Below, one piece after another: positions 1-11,902 of a stretch of 64,000 nt of DNA. Source of the DNA: Periplaneta americana (lineage: Eukaryota; Arthropoda; Insecta; Blattodea; Blattidae); contig NC_091123.1 in the NCBI RefSeq assembly GCF_040183065.1, positions 10,720,001 through 10,784,000 of the forward strand, in the 5' to 3' direction. How positions within the stretch are numbered: position 1 is the first letter of the stretch; the number at the start of each line of letters is the position of its first letter. The notes under the pieces are model-generated. The model had not been told where the DNA came from. It made no database searches and was given only the letters and a program-made list of their open reading frames with translations. The position numbers and the translations under genes are program-made.

Positions 1-539
1 CGTATCCAATGGCAACGTGCTAATTCATAGAGCGTCTTAAATGAAACCTGTTATAACCTGATTTAAAACACTATTTTCTGTTATAAAAGAAACATACGAA
101 AAGAATTGTCTCTACTTTAGTAAAAATAAGGAATCGAAACCCGGATCTACCACAACACGAGGCCACAAAACTGTTTTGCGGCTATCCTGCTCGACCACCT
201 GATTGTAAAGCTTCATAAACATCGACTACAATAATTACTGCAGAAGAGCTGTTAGTTGGCATTTCTAGGATGTAGGCCCACAGTAGTTGTTAGTGTTTTG
301 TACAGAAATTATACGGGAAAAAGAAGGCTGCTAATGAAACACAAAGCGCTTCATTGTTTGTCCTTAAAGAAAAAGTAACTCTGTCGAGGTGTTTAAACAT
401 GAATTCCGGGACAGTATGTTAATTGTTTCATTTTATCATTTGTGCTTTTAATATTGGTGTCAGCAGAGAATGTTGGAGATTGCTTTATGCCCATTGAGAT
501 TTATGTAAATTATATAAAATAGTCATATACTTCTGCGGA
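1..539. other. Unassigned, AT-rich
   Basis: No open frame, tRNA-like head, inverted end or LINE motif recognised. Confidence 0.5.
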
Positions 540-990
540 CCTCTGGAGAAAGAACTAAGGAAGAGACTAGTGAAGTGCTTTGTGTAGTGTGTAGCATTGT
601 ATGAGGCAGAAACATGGACATTACGACGAAGTGAAGAGAAGCATTTTAAATGTGGATATGGAGAAGAATGGAGCCTGTGAAATGGACAGACAGAGTAAGA
701 AACGGAGCCGTGTTGGAAAGAGTGAGTGAAGAAAAAATAATGCTAAAACTGATCAGAAAGAGAAAAAGAAATTGACTGGGTCACTGGTTGTGAAGTAACT
801 GCCTACTGAAGGATGCACTGGAAGGAATGGTGAACGGGAGAAGAGTTCGGGGCAGAAGAAGATATCAGATGATAAACGACATTAAGATATATGGATCATA
901 TGCGGAGACAAAGAGGAGGTGCAGAAAATAGGAGAGACTGGAGAATGCTGGGTTTGCAGTGAAAGACTTGCCCATGAGCAGAATACTTAT
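540..990 (+). mobile_element. Decayed LINE tail, second RTE-like family ((AATG/TATG)n tail)
   Basis: Broken frames read ALYEAETWTLRR, VLERVSEEKIMLKLIRKRKR and VNGRRVRGRRRYQMI, the C-terminal region of a second LINE family. The end of the family (CAGAAAATAGGAGAGACTGG ... GCCCATGAGCAGAA) is followed by a short TATG repeat. No open frame remains. Confidence 0.7.
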
Positions 991-2061
991 GTATGTATGT
1001 ATTCTTGTGTTAATTTATCTCATATGTTTAAATAATTTCAAAATATTCAAATAAAAAGGTAAAAGTGATAAGGCAGATATTTAAGGTCACGAGAAATAAA
1101 AATTTCAATGAATAAACTTTTAGAAGCCCGCCATAAACATAAACAATGTTTATACATTTTAAACTCAACTCATAAATTTACCATGTCAGTCATTATGCTA
1201 AAAAGGTATTAAAAATGTGTTTAAAAAAGCAGAAAGATTACTCAACTGAATTGTTCTTTAAACATTTCTAAGTTTTCAACATTAAACAAATTTATTATTT
1301 TATTTTATTAAAATATTTTCACAGGAATCTTAATAACTTTGAAAGGTATATACTCTACATAAATATAGAACTAAAAATACGATTCTCTGAGTTTGTCTGA
1401 ACCAAAATGTAAAACCAATGCAGCTTTTTATCATAGCATGAGTCAAGGTCCCAAATTATTAAACAAATTTTATTCTAATATTATTTTAACCACGAATCTT
1501 ATCCAAATTAATAAAAAAAATATATAAAATTTGTATTGGATTTATAGTTTGAACATATTAAACACTTTTTAATCCGTATTCACTCTCAATTTTAATTTTA
1601 TTTTTGTCTGTATTGGAATCCCCTCCTGAGCACTAGTCTTACTCATTCAGGAGTGGGCTAGTTTATCTTACATTGTATTAACTTGTATTCGTTTCAAATT
1701 TACTAGCAATAAAATAAAAAAATAAATAAATGTGTATCCACCGAGGGCAACGTTTAAAATGACAAAGCAATACACAGCTTTAGTGCGTTTGTCTAAAGGA
1801 GACACTTGGGACGCAGTGATAACATCAAGTAGCCCCATTTATAAGAAACGCTGTGCTTTGTCATCTCCGATTATTCACCGTATAGGCTTCATCAGTAGGT
1901 CAACATTTTTTTGGAAGTGTGAATGGTTGCCTTAGTAACGAAAATTATACATAACATTTTTCCGCGTGAGATACTAAACACAACCGCAATGTGTAGATTT
2001 CCGCTTTATATTTTAAGGATGGCCCACTTTGTTGTCTAACAATCTCTGTGCCTCCCCCACT
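991..2061. other. Unassigned, AT-rich
   Basis: The segment 1618-1730 (CCCCTCCTGAGCACTAGTCT ... AGCAATAAAATAAA) resembles a retrotransposon 3' end with an A-rich tail. The rest shows nothing recognisable; the short frame at 1732-1935 has no support. Confidence 0.4.
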
Positions 2062-2375
2062 CCTTACTCCTAGGACTCGCGTTACGGAATGCGCGCTGGT
2101 TCGAGTCCTCATGGGGGAAGAAATTTTCTCATGAAATTTCGCCCAGTGTATGGGACCGGTGCCCACCCAGCATCGTGATGCACTTGGAGAGCTACGATAG
2201 GTAGCGAAAATCCGGTTTAGGAAACCAGCTATAACGGCTGGGGTGATCATCGTGCTAGCCACACGATACCTCCGTTCTGGTTGGATGATCGTCCACCTCT
2301 GCTTCGGCATGTGGGCGTGAGGCCTGCAGCCGGCTGGTCGGAATGGGCCCTTCAGGGCTGTAGCACCATGGATTT
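2062..2375 (+). mobile_element. tRNA-derived SINE, family 5
   Basis: The head GACTCGCGTTACGGAATGCG holds B box GGTTCGAGTCC (2099-2109). The long GC-richer body (GGGGGAAGAAATTTTCTCAT ... CGGAATGGGCCCTTCAGGGC) is unlike its AT-rich flanks. I recognise the type from other cockroach/termite sequence, not from a copy in this window. Confidence 0.7.
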
Positions 2376-2951
2376 ACTTTAATACCACGAGAGTATCTGA
2401 CATTATTGATATAGGAAGCTCAGATCCTAGAGTAACATTTATTAGGACTGCTTCCCGAATAGGACGGGAACACTAGAGTATAAATAATTTTAATAAAATG
2501 CACTTAATAAAAATGACTTACCGGGTTTTCATTTCAAGACCTCCGAGTCTAAATAATTATTTATTTGAATTAAATTAAATTTAAACAAAAACACATCAAT
2601 TCAGTCACAGTTAATTATATTTCAGCTCGTATTATTCGTGTGATTGCGAAATAGATATATATTGCTAATGCCTGCCTTCACACTAAAAGAAGACATCCAG
2701 TGCTTGGAAGCGAACCGCGGAGGCAGAAACGCGTTCCGCTCAAATGAGCAAATTTAATCTCTTGGTTCACACATGGAGGCGTCGAGTGTTATGCACACCG
2801 CGACCACAAGGATGTCTGATTACAGGCGTTGCGTAACGTCCAAGTTCACAAGACAGGATTTCTATTAATCAATTATAACAATTCAGGTACGAATTAAGTT
2901 ATATGGGTATCATATTTATTATGTTAAAAGTCTTCATTTCTTTGCTTACAA
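2376..2951. other. Unassigned
   Basis: Nothing recognised. Confidence 0.4.
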
Positions 2952-3150
2952 GTCCACACCTGTGGAGTAACGGTAAGCGAATCTGGCCGCGAAACCAGGT
3001 GACCCGGGTTCGAATCCCGGTCGGGGCAAGTTACCTGGTTGAAGATTTTTCCGGGGTTTTCCCTCAACCAAATACGAGCAAATGCTGGGTAACTTTCGGT
3101 GCTGGACCCCGGACTCATTTCACCGGCATTATCACCTTAATTTCATTCAG
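2952..3150 (+). mobile_element. tRNA-derived SINE, family 1, lacking its tail
   Basis: The head has a pol III B box GGTTCGAATCC (3007-3017) and A-box-like TGGAGTAACGG. The body GCAAGTTACCTGGTTGAAGA ... CTGGACCCCGGACTCATTTC is shared with copies at 9975, 13896, 16906, 22399 and 31650. It ends at TTCATTCAGA; the usual tail (ending in a gacgctgtatcaac-type sequence) is missing where the pogo-like element starts. Confidence 0.85.
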
Positions 3151-3157
3151 AATAGTA

Positions 3158-4120
3158 CAGTAAAACCTGTTCAAGACGGAAGTGACATGGTCCCGATTTT
3201 TTTTTCCGTTATGGACAGGTTTCCGTATTATTCAGGTGTGAAATTAAAATGCAATATTTTATCATTTGTATAACTGAAAAACAAAATGGCATGCCGCAAA
3301 CTGTAAGAAGTACAAAACATTTCGTTTAACACTACTGCCATTAAATCAGCTTTCTGTCGCTTATTCCAGTGGTGCATCATATTGAAGAAAAATCTCATTT
3401 TCTGTTTAATGTTATCGTAACTCACTCATTAAACACTATTAAATCATACTAAATTTAATATCCAACGCTATACTGTAATAGTATACTGTATATCACTGCA
3501 CATTATTTAATTTATTGGTCTAGGAGCCATCCATTAGAAGCCTTGAATTCTGACTTACCTATTTTTTTTTTTTGGCAGTTCAAGGGTTTGTTTTGCAGAA
3601 TAGGTCCAGAAATTGGCACGGTCTTTGAAAAGGTATGAAAAACTCACTCTCACAACAGTTCATTTATTTCCACACAACCAGCGATTTTCTGTTTCCTTTT
3701 TATGGCACCATTAATGTCCGCAAGCCACTCACTCATGAGACGGTCTTTATTTATCACTCACTCATGAGATGGTCTTTATTTTTCAAAGTGTTACATCTGA
3801 ATTTTCCACAACTGAAATTCCACCCTCGCACTCTCTAAATTTTGCAAAGAAAACTTGTTTTTATCTTAGTGACCTACATATTTCGTACATTTCTTGAAAT
3901 TACACACTGCTTCAAAATATAGTTTACATTATAACAGTGTATCCAAAATATTATTTCCGTTTTGAACAGTATCAGATAGTTTGTTTCCGCGTTGGACAGT
4001 TTCCGTTTTATTCAGGACGAATTATACATAATACATGCAAATTTCGTCAGGACCAATAAATTGTTCCGAAATAGACAGGATTCCGGATTATTCAGGTTCC
4101 GATTTGAACAGGTTTCACTG
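3158..4120. mobile_element. pogo-like non-autonomous element
   Basis: TA-flanked. The left end CAGTAAAACCTGTTCAAGAC and the inverse of the right end CAGTGAAACCTGTTCAAATC match. Subterminal GACAGGTTTCCGTATTATTC and similar motifs recur in the right half (GTTTCCGTTTTATTCAGGAC, GGATTCCGGATTATTCAGG). No coding capacity. It directly abuts the SINE at 2952-3150. Confidence 0.75.
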
Positions 4121-4121
4121 T

Positions 4122-4564
4122 AATAGTAATAGGCCTAGTAATATTACTTCAAGAGCCGCAATACATTTCTTTGAGAGCCATGATTAACACTGTTCAAAAT
4201 TGTCGCTGTACTTGCAAAAGCCTTTAAGTGCAAAAGCACATTGTGCACCGCTCCATCTTTCAATGATGACTGAATGGCATTGAATTTCCACCAAAATATG
4301 CGCGCAGCTTATCGCCCCTCAATTGTGTTGTGAGAGATATACGCTCCTTAAAATCGCCCGATCCTCTGCTGGACCCTGTAATACAAGAACCAATACAAAG
4401 GACACACGACCTGTCCCAATGGAAGATAGATAAAGTTGCAATTTCTTTCTACAATCGTACCTTAGTCCTCAGGCTTTCACAATACAGTGTGTGGCATTTG
4501 GGTACGGATAAAATTAAATTAATTAATTCATTCATTCATTCATTCTCATTCATTCATTCGTTCA
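4122..4564. other. Unassigned, ending in (ATTC)n
   Basis: A CATTCATTC tract at about 4520-4563 borders the satellite. No gene. Confidence 0.4.
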
Positions 4565-6390
4565 GTGTTCTGTTTATTGTCCGGTATTTTTATAAACATA
4601 CAATTGAAAGATGGAATATTGTCCTCTTTCACCTCAATAGACTTCAGCGTTCACGACACGAATCACAACGCAAAAATTATTATTTTTGCTGTATGTTTGG
4701 TATTTTATAAACACACTGTATAAAGATGTAATTTTGTCCTTTTTCACTTCAATGGACTTCACCTTTCACGACAAAAATTAGAACGCAAAAATTATTATTG
4801 ATGCTTATTGTTCGGCATTTTATAAATACATTACAGAAGGGTGAAATTCTATCCAGTTTCACTTCAATAGACTTCAGTGTTCGACACAAATCACAACGCA
4901 AAATTATTGATGCTTATTGTTTGATATTTTATAACCACACTATAGAAAGATGAAATTATGTCCTCTTTCACCTCAATACACTTCAGCGTTCAAGACACAA
5001 ATCACAACGCAAAAATGTTTATTGTTGCTTATTGTTCGGTATTTTGTAAACACACTGTAGAAAGACGGAATTTTGTCCTCTTTCACCTCAATGTAATTTA
5101 GCGTTCACGACAGAAATTACAACTAAAAAATTATTATTGATGCTTATTGTTCGGTATTTTATAAACACACTGTAGAAAGATGGAAATTTTGTCCTCTTTT
5201 ATCTCAATACATTTCAATATTCGACATAAATCACAACGCAAAATTATTGATGCTTATTATCCGGTATTTTATAAACACACTGTAGAAAATGAAATTTTGT
5301 CCTCTTTTTATCTCAATACATTTCAATATTCGACATAAATCACAACGCAAAATTTGATGCTTATTGTCCGGTATTTTATAAACACACTGTAGAAAATGAA
5401 ATTTTGTCCTCTTTCACCTAAATACACTTCAGCGTCCACGAAAAAAATTACCTACTTACTTGCTTACTTACAAATGGCTTTTAAGGAACCCGAAGGTTCA
5501 TTGCCGCCCTCACATAATCCCGCCAGCGGTCCCTATCCTGTACAAGATTAATCCAGTCTCTATCATCATAACCCACCTCCCTCAAATCCATTTTAATATT
5601 ATCCTCCCATCTACGTCTCGGCCTCCCTAAAGGTCTTTTTCCCTCCGGTCTCCCAATTAACACTCTACATGCATTTCTGGATTCGCCCATACGTGCTACA
5701 TGCCCTGCCCATCTCAAACGTCTGGATTTAATGTTCCTAATTATGTCAGGTGAAGAATACAATGCGTGCAGTTCTGTGTTGTGTAACTTTCTCCATTCTC
5801 CTGTAACTTCGTCCCGCTTAGCCCCAAATATTTTCCTAAGCACCTTATTTTCAAACACCCTTAACCTATGTTCCTCTCTCAGAGTGAGAGTCCAAGTTTC
5901 ACAACCATACAGAACAACCGGTAATATAACTTATTGTACGGATTCGTAACAAGCTGTTTTTTACGGGGATAGGTTGTTAGCCCTTCGCCCAACCCCCAAG
6001 CTGGAGGACCACCCCTTATCGGCTGTCCACGACTGCTTATTCAATATATTCGCAGCTACCCTCCATATCTGGAGGCCGTCTCCTCTATCCGCAACCTGAG
6101 GACGCGCCATGCCGTGGTGATAGGGACCCACAATACATAGCGACAAAAATTACAACACAAAAATTATTATTGATGCTTAATATCCGGTATTTTATAAACA
6201 CGCTGTAGAAAATTTAATTTTGTCCTCTTTCACCTAAATACACTTCAGCGTTCACGACAAAAATTACAACACAAAAATTATTATTGATGCTTATTATCCG
6301 GTATTTTATAAATACGCTGTAGAAAATGAAATTTTGTCCTCTTTGACCTCAATAGACTTCATAGTTCCCGACACAAATCACAACGTGTGG
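4565..6390. repeat. Satellite-like tandem array, 110-117 bp unit
   Basis: TATTTTATAAACACACTGTA-type starts recur at about 4585, 4699, 4816, 4928, 5040, 5155, 5264, 5374, then after the LINE insertion at 6188 and 6302. Units also share CCTCTTTCACCTCAATA and ACAACGCAAAAATTATT. Divergence between units is moderate. Confidence 0.85.
5452..6140 (-). mobile_element. RTE-like LINE copy: 3' end plus a separate 5' piece, inserted in satellite
   Basis: Positions 5452-5937 are the C-terminal 125 codons and tail of the RTE-like family ([17 protein letters not shown]... AMNLRVP). Positions 5946-6140 are a different segment that reads on the same strand and in my judgement resembles the 5' leader of this family. 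Near-identical 13-bp duplications (5439-5451 and 6141-6153, CGAMAAAAATTAC) enclose both parts, so they arrived as one insertion. The simplest reading is an internally deleted element that kept both ends. Confidence 0.75.
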
Positions 6391-6654
6391 CTAATTCCTT
6401 CCATACTTGATACCCAGAATGTTCTTCAAAAACTTCAAACAAAAAATCGGGCGGAGCCAGGTCCGTGAATTTAGAGGCCACACTATTGGCCCTCCACGAC
6501 CGACCAGTTGATATTTTTCATATCAAGCGTTGTGAATGGCCAGACATCTCATCTGACTGCCGTCTAGGTCTTTTATTGGAATTCGCTGCCGTCACAGCAC
6601 CAATAGCAACCTCTTTTCAGGCAAACGCCCATACCTATCAGCATACGTTTCTTG

Positions 6655-6756
6655 TCAGGTGCGATATCTGTCATTGGCAGAAAATAGGAGAAAATGGAGA
6701 ATGGTGGATTTGTAATGAAAGATCTGCCCTTGAGCAGAAAACTATGAATCAATGAA
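6655..6756 (+). mobile_element. 3' end of the second LINE family
   Basis: Sequence from TGGCAGAAAATAGGAG to CTTGAGCAGAAAACTATGAA matches the terminal segment of the copy at 540-990. About 100 bp survives; the upstream border is unclear. Confidence 0.6.
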
Positions 6757-6955
6757 AGTGTAAAAAGCTTTAAAAAACTAAAAGTGTACAAATAAATGTG
6801 AAAAATCGTAAGTGCGAAATGTATGAATAAGTTTTACTGTATTACTATTATTATTGTTGCTATTATTACTATGACCAGTTTGCCAATCTTTTATTGGCTC
6901 GGCCTAATAGCTTCAACTCCGCCAGAATAAATAAATTATGCGTATTAAATAAATA

Positions 6956-8082
6956 CTTACTTACTTACAAATGGCTTTTAAGGAACCCGCAGGTTCATTG
7001 CCGCTCTCACATAAGCCCACCATCGGTCCCTATCCTCTGCAAGATTAATTCACTCTTTCATCATATCCCACTTCTCTCAAATCCATTTTAATATTATCCT
7101 CCCATCTACGTCTCGGCCTTCCCAAAACTCTTTTTCCCTCCGGTCTCCCAACTAACACTCTATATGCATTTCTGGATTCGGTCATACGTGCTACATGCCC
7201 TGCCCATCTCAAACATCTGATTTAATGTTTCTAATTATGCCAGGTGAAGAATAGCCTACAATGCGTGCAGTTCTGTGTTGTGTAACTTTCTCCATTCTCC
7301 TTTAACTTCATCCCTCTTAGCCCCAAATATTTTCCTAAGAACCTTATTCTCAAACATCCTTAACCTCTATTCCTCTCTCAAAGTGAGAGTCCAAGTTTCA
7401 CAACCATACAGAACAACAGGTAATGTAACTGTTTTATAAATTCTAACTTTCAGATTTATTGACAGCAGACTGCATGATAAAAGCTTCTCAACCGAATAAT
7501 AACAGGCATTTCCCATATTTATTCTGTGTTTAATTTCCTCCCGAATATCATTTATATTTGTTACTGTTGCTCCAAGATATTTGAATTTCTCCACCTCTTC
7601 AAATGATAAATTTCCAATTTTTATATTTCCATTTCGTACAATATTCTCATCACGAGACATAATCATATACTTTGTCTTCTCGGGATTTACTTCCAAACCT
7701 ATCGCTTTACTTGCTTCAACTAGAATTTCCGTGTTTTCCCTAATCGTTTGTGGATTTTCTCCTAACATATTCACGTCATCCGCATAGACAAGAAGCTGAT
7801 GTAACCCGTTCAATTCCAAACCCTCTCTGTTATCCTGAACTTTTCTAATGGCATAGGCCTACTCTAGAGCAAAGTTAAAAAGTAAAGGTGATAGTGCATC
7901 TCCTTGCTTTAGCCCGCAGTGAATTGGAAAAGCATCAGAAACTGGCCTATACGAACTCTGCTGTACGTTTCACTGAGACACATTTTAATTAATCGAACTA
8001 GTTTCTTGGGAATACCAAATTCAATATGAATATCATATAATACTCTTCTGTCTTAACCGAGTCATATGCCTTTTTGAAAGAG
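6956..8082 (-). mobile_element. RTE-like LINE copy, 5'-truncated, frameshifted
   Basis: This copy belongs to the same family. It has the YADD catalytic motif ([16 protein letters not shown]) and C-terminal motifs split by frameshifts; the longest open piece is 7367-7819. The 3' end is at 6956 with a short TTAC tail. It is flanked by a 28-bp target duplication with one mismatch (6928-6955 and 8083-8110). It landed in the tail of an older repeat (about 6885-6930). Confidence 0.88.
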
Positions 8083-8142
8083 TAAATAAATTACGCGTAT
8101 TAAATAAATAAATAGTAATATTAAATAAATCGCTGTTGCCTA

Positions 8143-8144
8143 TA

Positions 8145-8200
<56 letters not shown>
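8143..8200. repeat. (ATT)n microsatellite
   Basis: About 19 uninterrupted ATT units. Confidence 0.95.
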
Positions 8201-8689
8201 GGCTGTCTGCCCGCGTAATGGCTTGGCGTAATAATTTACTGAACAGCAAAGTACAGCCCACAGCACCGTACTCTGTGGACTGGATAGTAGACTAACGTCA
8301 TAACGGAAACAGATGCAATATGACGTAGTGTTCGCGGCCTCCTTCGTCGCCTGTAGATGCAGCAGGCCGCGTGACATGCTGGCGCTCGTAACCACGGCAA
8401 CACTCAACGAGTTGATCAAGTCCAGTCGGTTGCGTTTCACATTAACTGAGCTGCTTATGATAATGAAAGCTGCGAGTTTTTTTTTTTTTTTTTTTTTTCG
8501 AAGTTGGTAGGGAGAGTCTTGCGGCCTTCGTTGGTTAATAAGAGTGTGGTAGCGATGTTTGAATGGCTTGCAGAGGGTTTGGAGAAAATGTCGAATTTAA
8601 AATTAGATTCGCCCTGCTTTTCTCTGAAGTTATTTAAAGTTTCTTGATTCAGACTTTAAATTGTAGAGTATTTACTTATTATCAAGTTT
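8201..8689. other. Unassigned
   Basis: GC-richer at 8200-8450 (GCGGCCTCCTTCGTCGCCTG), then poly(T) at 8479-8500. Possibly a MITE or promoter-like piece; not supported further. Confidence 0.35.
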
Positions 8690-9254
8690 TCTCCTCTCTC
8701 TTCTTCTTTTTTTTTCTTTTCTCTTTTTTATTATCTTGATATATTACTTAATCATTTGTATTTCTATGCCATTTAGTACGACTTTGCTAATCAACATTTT
8801 ATGTCTTGTAACCCACATGTATTCTCCTATTAGTATATTAACTGTATAATATATCTCAAGTGAATTAATCGTCGAATTTATCTCGAGCATTTTAGGTCTT
8901 ATAAATTGTGTGTTTATGTGTGTGTGTGTGTGTATGTGTTTATGTGTGTGTGTGCGTGTATGTGTGTATGTGTGTGTGTGTGAGTGTGTATATTCCCCTT
9001 ATGTAACTGATTTTGATTATGTGTAATTTTCTACTTTATTTTATATATTATGTAACCGATCTTGACTATTTGTAATTTTATATTATGTAACTGATCTTGA
9101 CTATTTGTAATTTTCTACTATATTTTATGTAATTTCTAAGGTATCTTCTTTTGTGTTGTTTTATAATCTAATTTTGTATTTCATGTATATTACTGAAACC
9201 TGGTTGAGTGGAAGAGAAGGCCTCGTGGCCTTAACTCTGCCAGGTAAAATAAAC

Positions 9255-9320
<66 letters not shown>

Positions 9321-9325
9321 TTACT
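8690..9325 (+). mobile_element. LINE-like 3' region with (CTA)n tail, copy 1
   Basis: Shared with 39735-40345: TATTATCTTGATATATTACT, CATTTAGTACGACTTTGCTA, then CTGGTTGAGTGGAAGAGAAG and CTTAACTCTGCCAGGTAAAA, followed by (CTA)n. Contains a (TG)n stretch at 8910-8990. It probably represents a retrotransposon 3' UTR. Confidence 0.65.
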
Positions 9326-9962
9326 ACAGTGTCCTAAGATATATTCTTGTAACCATTTTCAGGATTATAATAGCTTTTCTCCATCCCTTCCTATTCTGTC
9401 GTCCCATCTTCCAAACTCATTTATGTTCTAATTTTATTCGTTGTGGCCATATCAATTTTGGTCTTCCCCACTTTCTTTTTCCCGTTCGAATCCATTTATA
9501 CACCTTTTTGTCAATCTATCTGCAGTCATCGTCTTCCTGTGAGAAAACCATCTTAGTTGTTTTGTTTTGACTATTACACTTTTACTACGTCATACTACTT
9601 TTGATCAATAAAACTATACGGAACGACATGTTTTAACCAATCATGGCTGCTTATCCTACAAATTTTGTCACTTACCTAGCATTTGTTTTTGTCACCTTCC
9701 TAGCATTTGTTTGTTTTTATCATCTCCCTAGCACTTGTTTCTTTGTTTGCCAAAATTGTACATTCTATAATTTTATTGTGCCTTTTAAAATGATTCATGT
9801 TTATTTCATCATCTTTCATTAAAACTCTCCTATCATTTATCTTGTTTATATTATTGTTATTTTTTTCATACTAGCTCTGGGCATTACTTGATACTTACAC
9901 GCAAATTTATTTTTCGAACCTGTAGTGTAAGTAATATCATCATTATTAATTATTCATATTAA
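9326..9962. other. Unassigned
   Basis: A possible decayed LINE tail at 9390-9560; otherwise nothing recognised. Confidence 0.35.
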
Positions 9963-9974
9963 TTTTATGTTAAT

Positions 9975-10224
9975 TTTTATTGGGTTATTTTACGACGCTG
10001 TATCAACATCTAGGTTATTTAGAGTCTGGATGATATGAAGGTGATAATGCCAGTGAAATGAGTCCGGGGTCCAGCACCGAAAGTTACCCAGCATTTGCTC
10101 GTATTGGGTTGAGGGAAAACCCCGGAAAAAACCTCAACCAGGTAACTTGCCCCGACCGGGATTCGAACCCGGGCCACCTGGTTTCGCGGCCAGACGCGCT
10201 AACCGTTACTCCACAGGTGTGGAC
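9975..10224 (-). mobile_element. tRNA-derived SINE, family 1, full length
   Basis: A complete 250-bp copy in reverse: tail TTTATTGGGTTATTTTACGA at the left and head ending CCACAGGTGTGGAC at the right. Exact 12-bp target duplications TTTTATGTTAAT flank it (9963-9974 and 10225-10236). Confidence 0.92.
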
Positions 10225-10236
10225 TTTTATGTTAAT

Positions 10237-11900
10237 ATTTTGATAATTTAGTATAGGGAAGCAGTTGAAACTCTGCTACCAGTTGGACAGATATATGTAA
10301 GTTTACTATCTGAAACTGAATTTCTGTCTCAATGTGCAAAGAATAAGTTAGAAAATTGAGGAAAATCACAGTAATTTTGCATTTAAATAGTGCTCGACTT
10401 TGAAAATTGTGGCAGAAACACCTGTTAGAACTGGAATATGAATTTGAAACTTGGTGAAATGATTCACAACAATATTTATAATTTTCTTAATGTAAAAATA
10501 AAAAAAATCGCCTTTTTAACCCAGCTTATCCCTATTTTTCAGTTCAGTCCCCCACAAGTTACTCCAGGACTACATTCGTTAGCAATATCCTAAATGATCT
10601 AATCCTAATCCATATAATATTCTTAAAATAAAACAAATTTCGCATTATTGTATTCTACATTTTAGGTCAGGGGGCCGCACTAAATAATGTGAGAAAAAGA
10701 TGCTCCTCATCATAAAAAAATTGACAAACACTGCTTTAAACTACTTACCCAAACAGCGATTTTCATGACGATATTTTTTTCTTGAAGGCCCTTTTCTTTC
10801 ACCTTTCCTCAAAAATGTTTTGACAGTTCACTCGACATAAAGCGCTGGCACACACACGCGCTGTTACCTGACATCGTCATAAACCACAAACCACATTCTC
10901 ATAGTTGATCTTCTTTCACAAATTCACACACTCGCAGAAAATCTGCCCATGCTCCCACTCTAAGACTAGCCGTGCATCTGAGATGACTCGAGGAGGCCTT
11001 GAACTTCACGATGCGTTCCAGCACCTTGACCAAGATCGAGAAAATCCGAGTCAGCGTTGCCAAATCAGCCAGTCAGTCACCAATTACATTGACATCGCGG
11101 TCGAAGACTTCAGATGTGGGTTACTCTGGCAACGCTGCTTAAGGAAGCTGCCACTAGGAGGCTCTGGCAACAGCACTTGTCGTCAGTTGTTTTGTAACGG
11201 TAAAACGTTTTCGGAATGGAGGTCAGGTGAATTGAAAGAGTGTAGTGCGTGTGGAAAAGAGAATCATGTTTGGAAGAGGTTTGTCGTGGAAACGGAAGGA
11301 GTGACAGACAAATCGGGTTAATTTGTGACGGACTCACCGAGACAATTGACGACTGCACCTTATGGTTTTCGTTATTCTTCTTTTCTTCTCACTGAGAGTC
11401 TTCTTTTTTTTCTTTCTCTTTTCTCGTTCAAATGGGCACACACAACGGTTCATATCCTCCGTGAGATATGATCCCAGCACTGTTAACATACAAGCAGGGA
11501 GTGGCGAAGACCCAATAACTGGCACCTGGAGAGGCGGAAATACTTCGATCATTGCGATCTCTTGAGGCTTAGTTTCTTCGGGTAGTTTGATTCTGATCTT
11601 TCTCATTGATGTTAATGAATGCTGGAACAACTGCGTAACTCTGTAATTTTGTTGGTTAGTGAGGGAAGATGACACTATCCTCACATAGAAAGTGCTAGAC
11701 GTGTCGGATGCACAGGAGGCCATGGGTACAAAGAATGCTGACGTTTTCACTATCAAGCTTTTCCTATTCGCGATAATGTAATCTCTTGGCTCCTGTTTGT
11801 TGTAGTATAACCTCTATTGTCATGTTAATACACAATATTATTTCACACGAAAAGAAATAGTGTTAATTCGGAAAAATTGTGTTGGATTTGGGAAGTTATA
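10237..11900. other. Unassigned, two opposing open frames
   Basis: Open stretches at 10905-11321 (+) and 11334-11756 (-) lack recognisable domains. Composition is nearer 45% GC at 10950-11330, so an exon is possible but not demonstrable. Confidence 0.35.
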
Positions 11901-11902
11901 TA

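Noticed and set aside
1945..2310. 121-residue minus-strand frame
   Set aside because: Lies across a SINE body; no domain.
2952..3030. Functional tRNA gene
   Set aside because: B box is good but the sequence continues into a SINE body found in several other copies.
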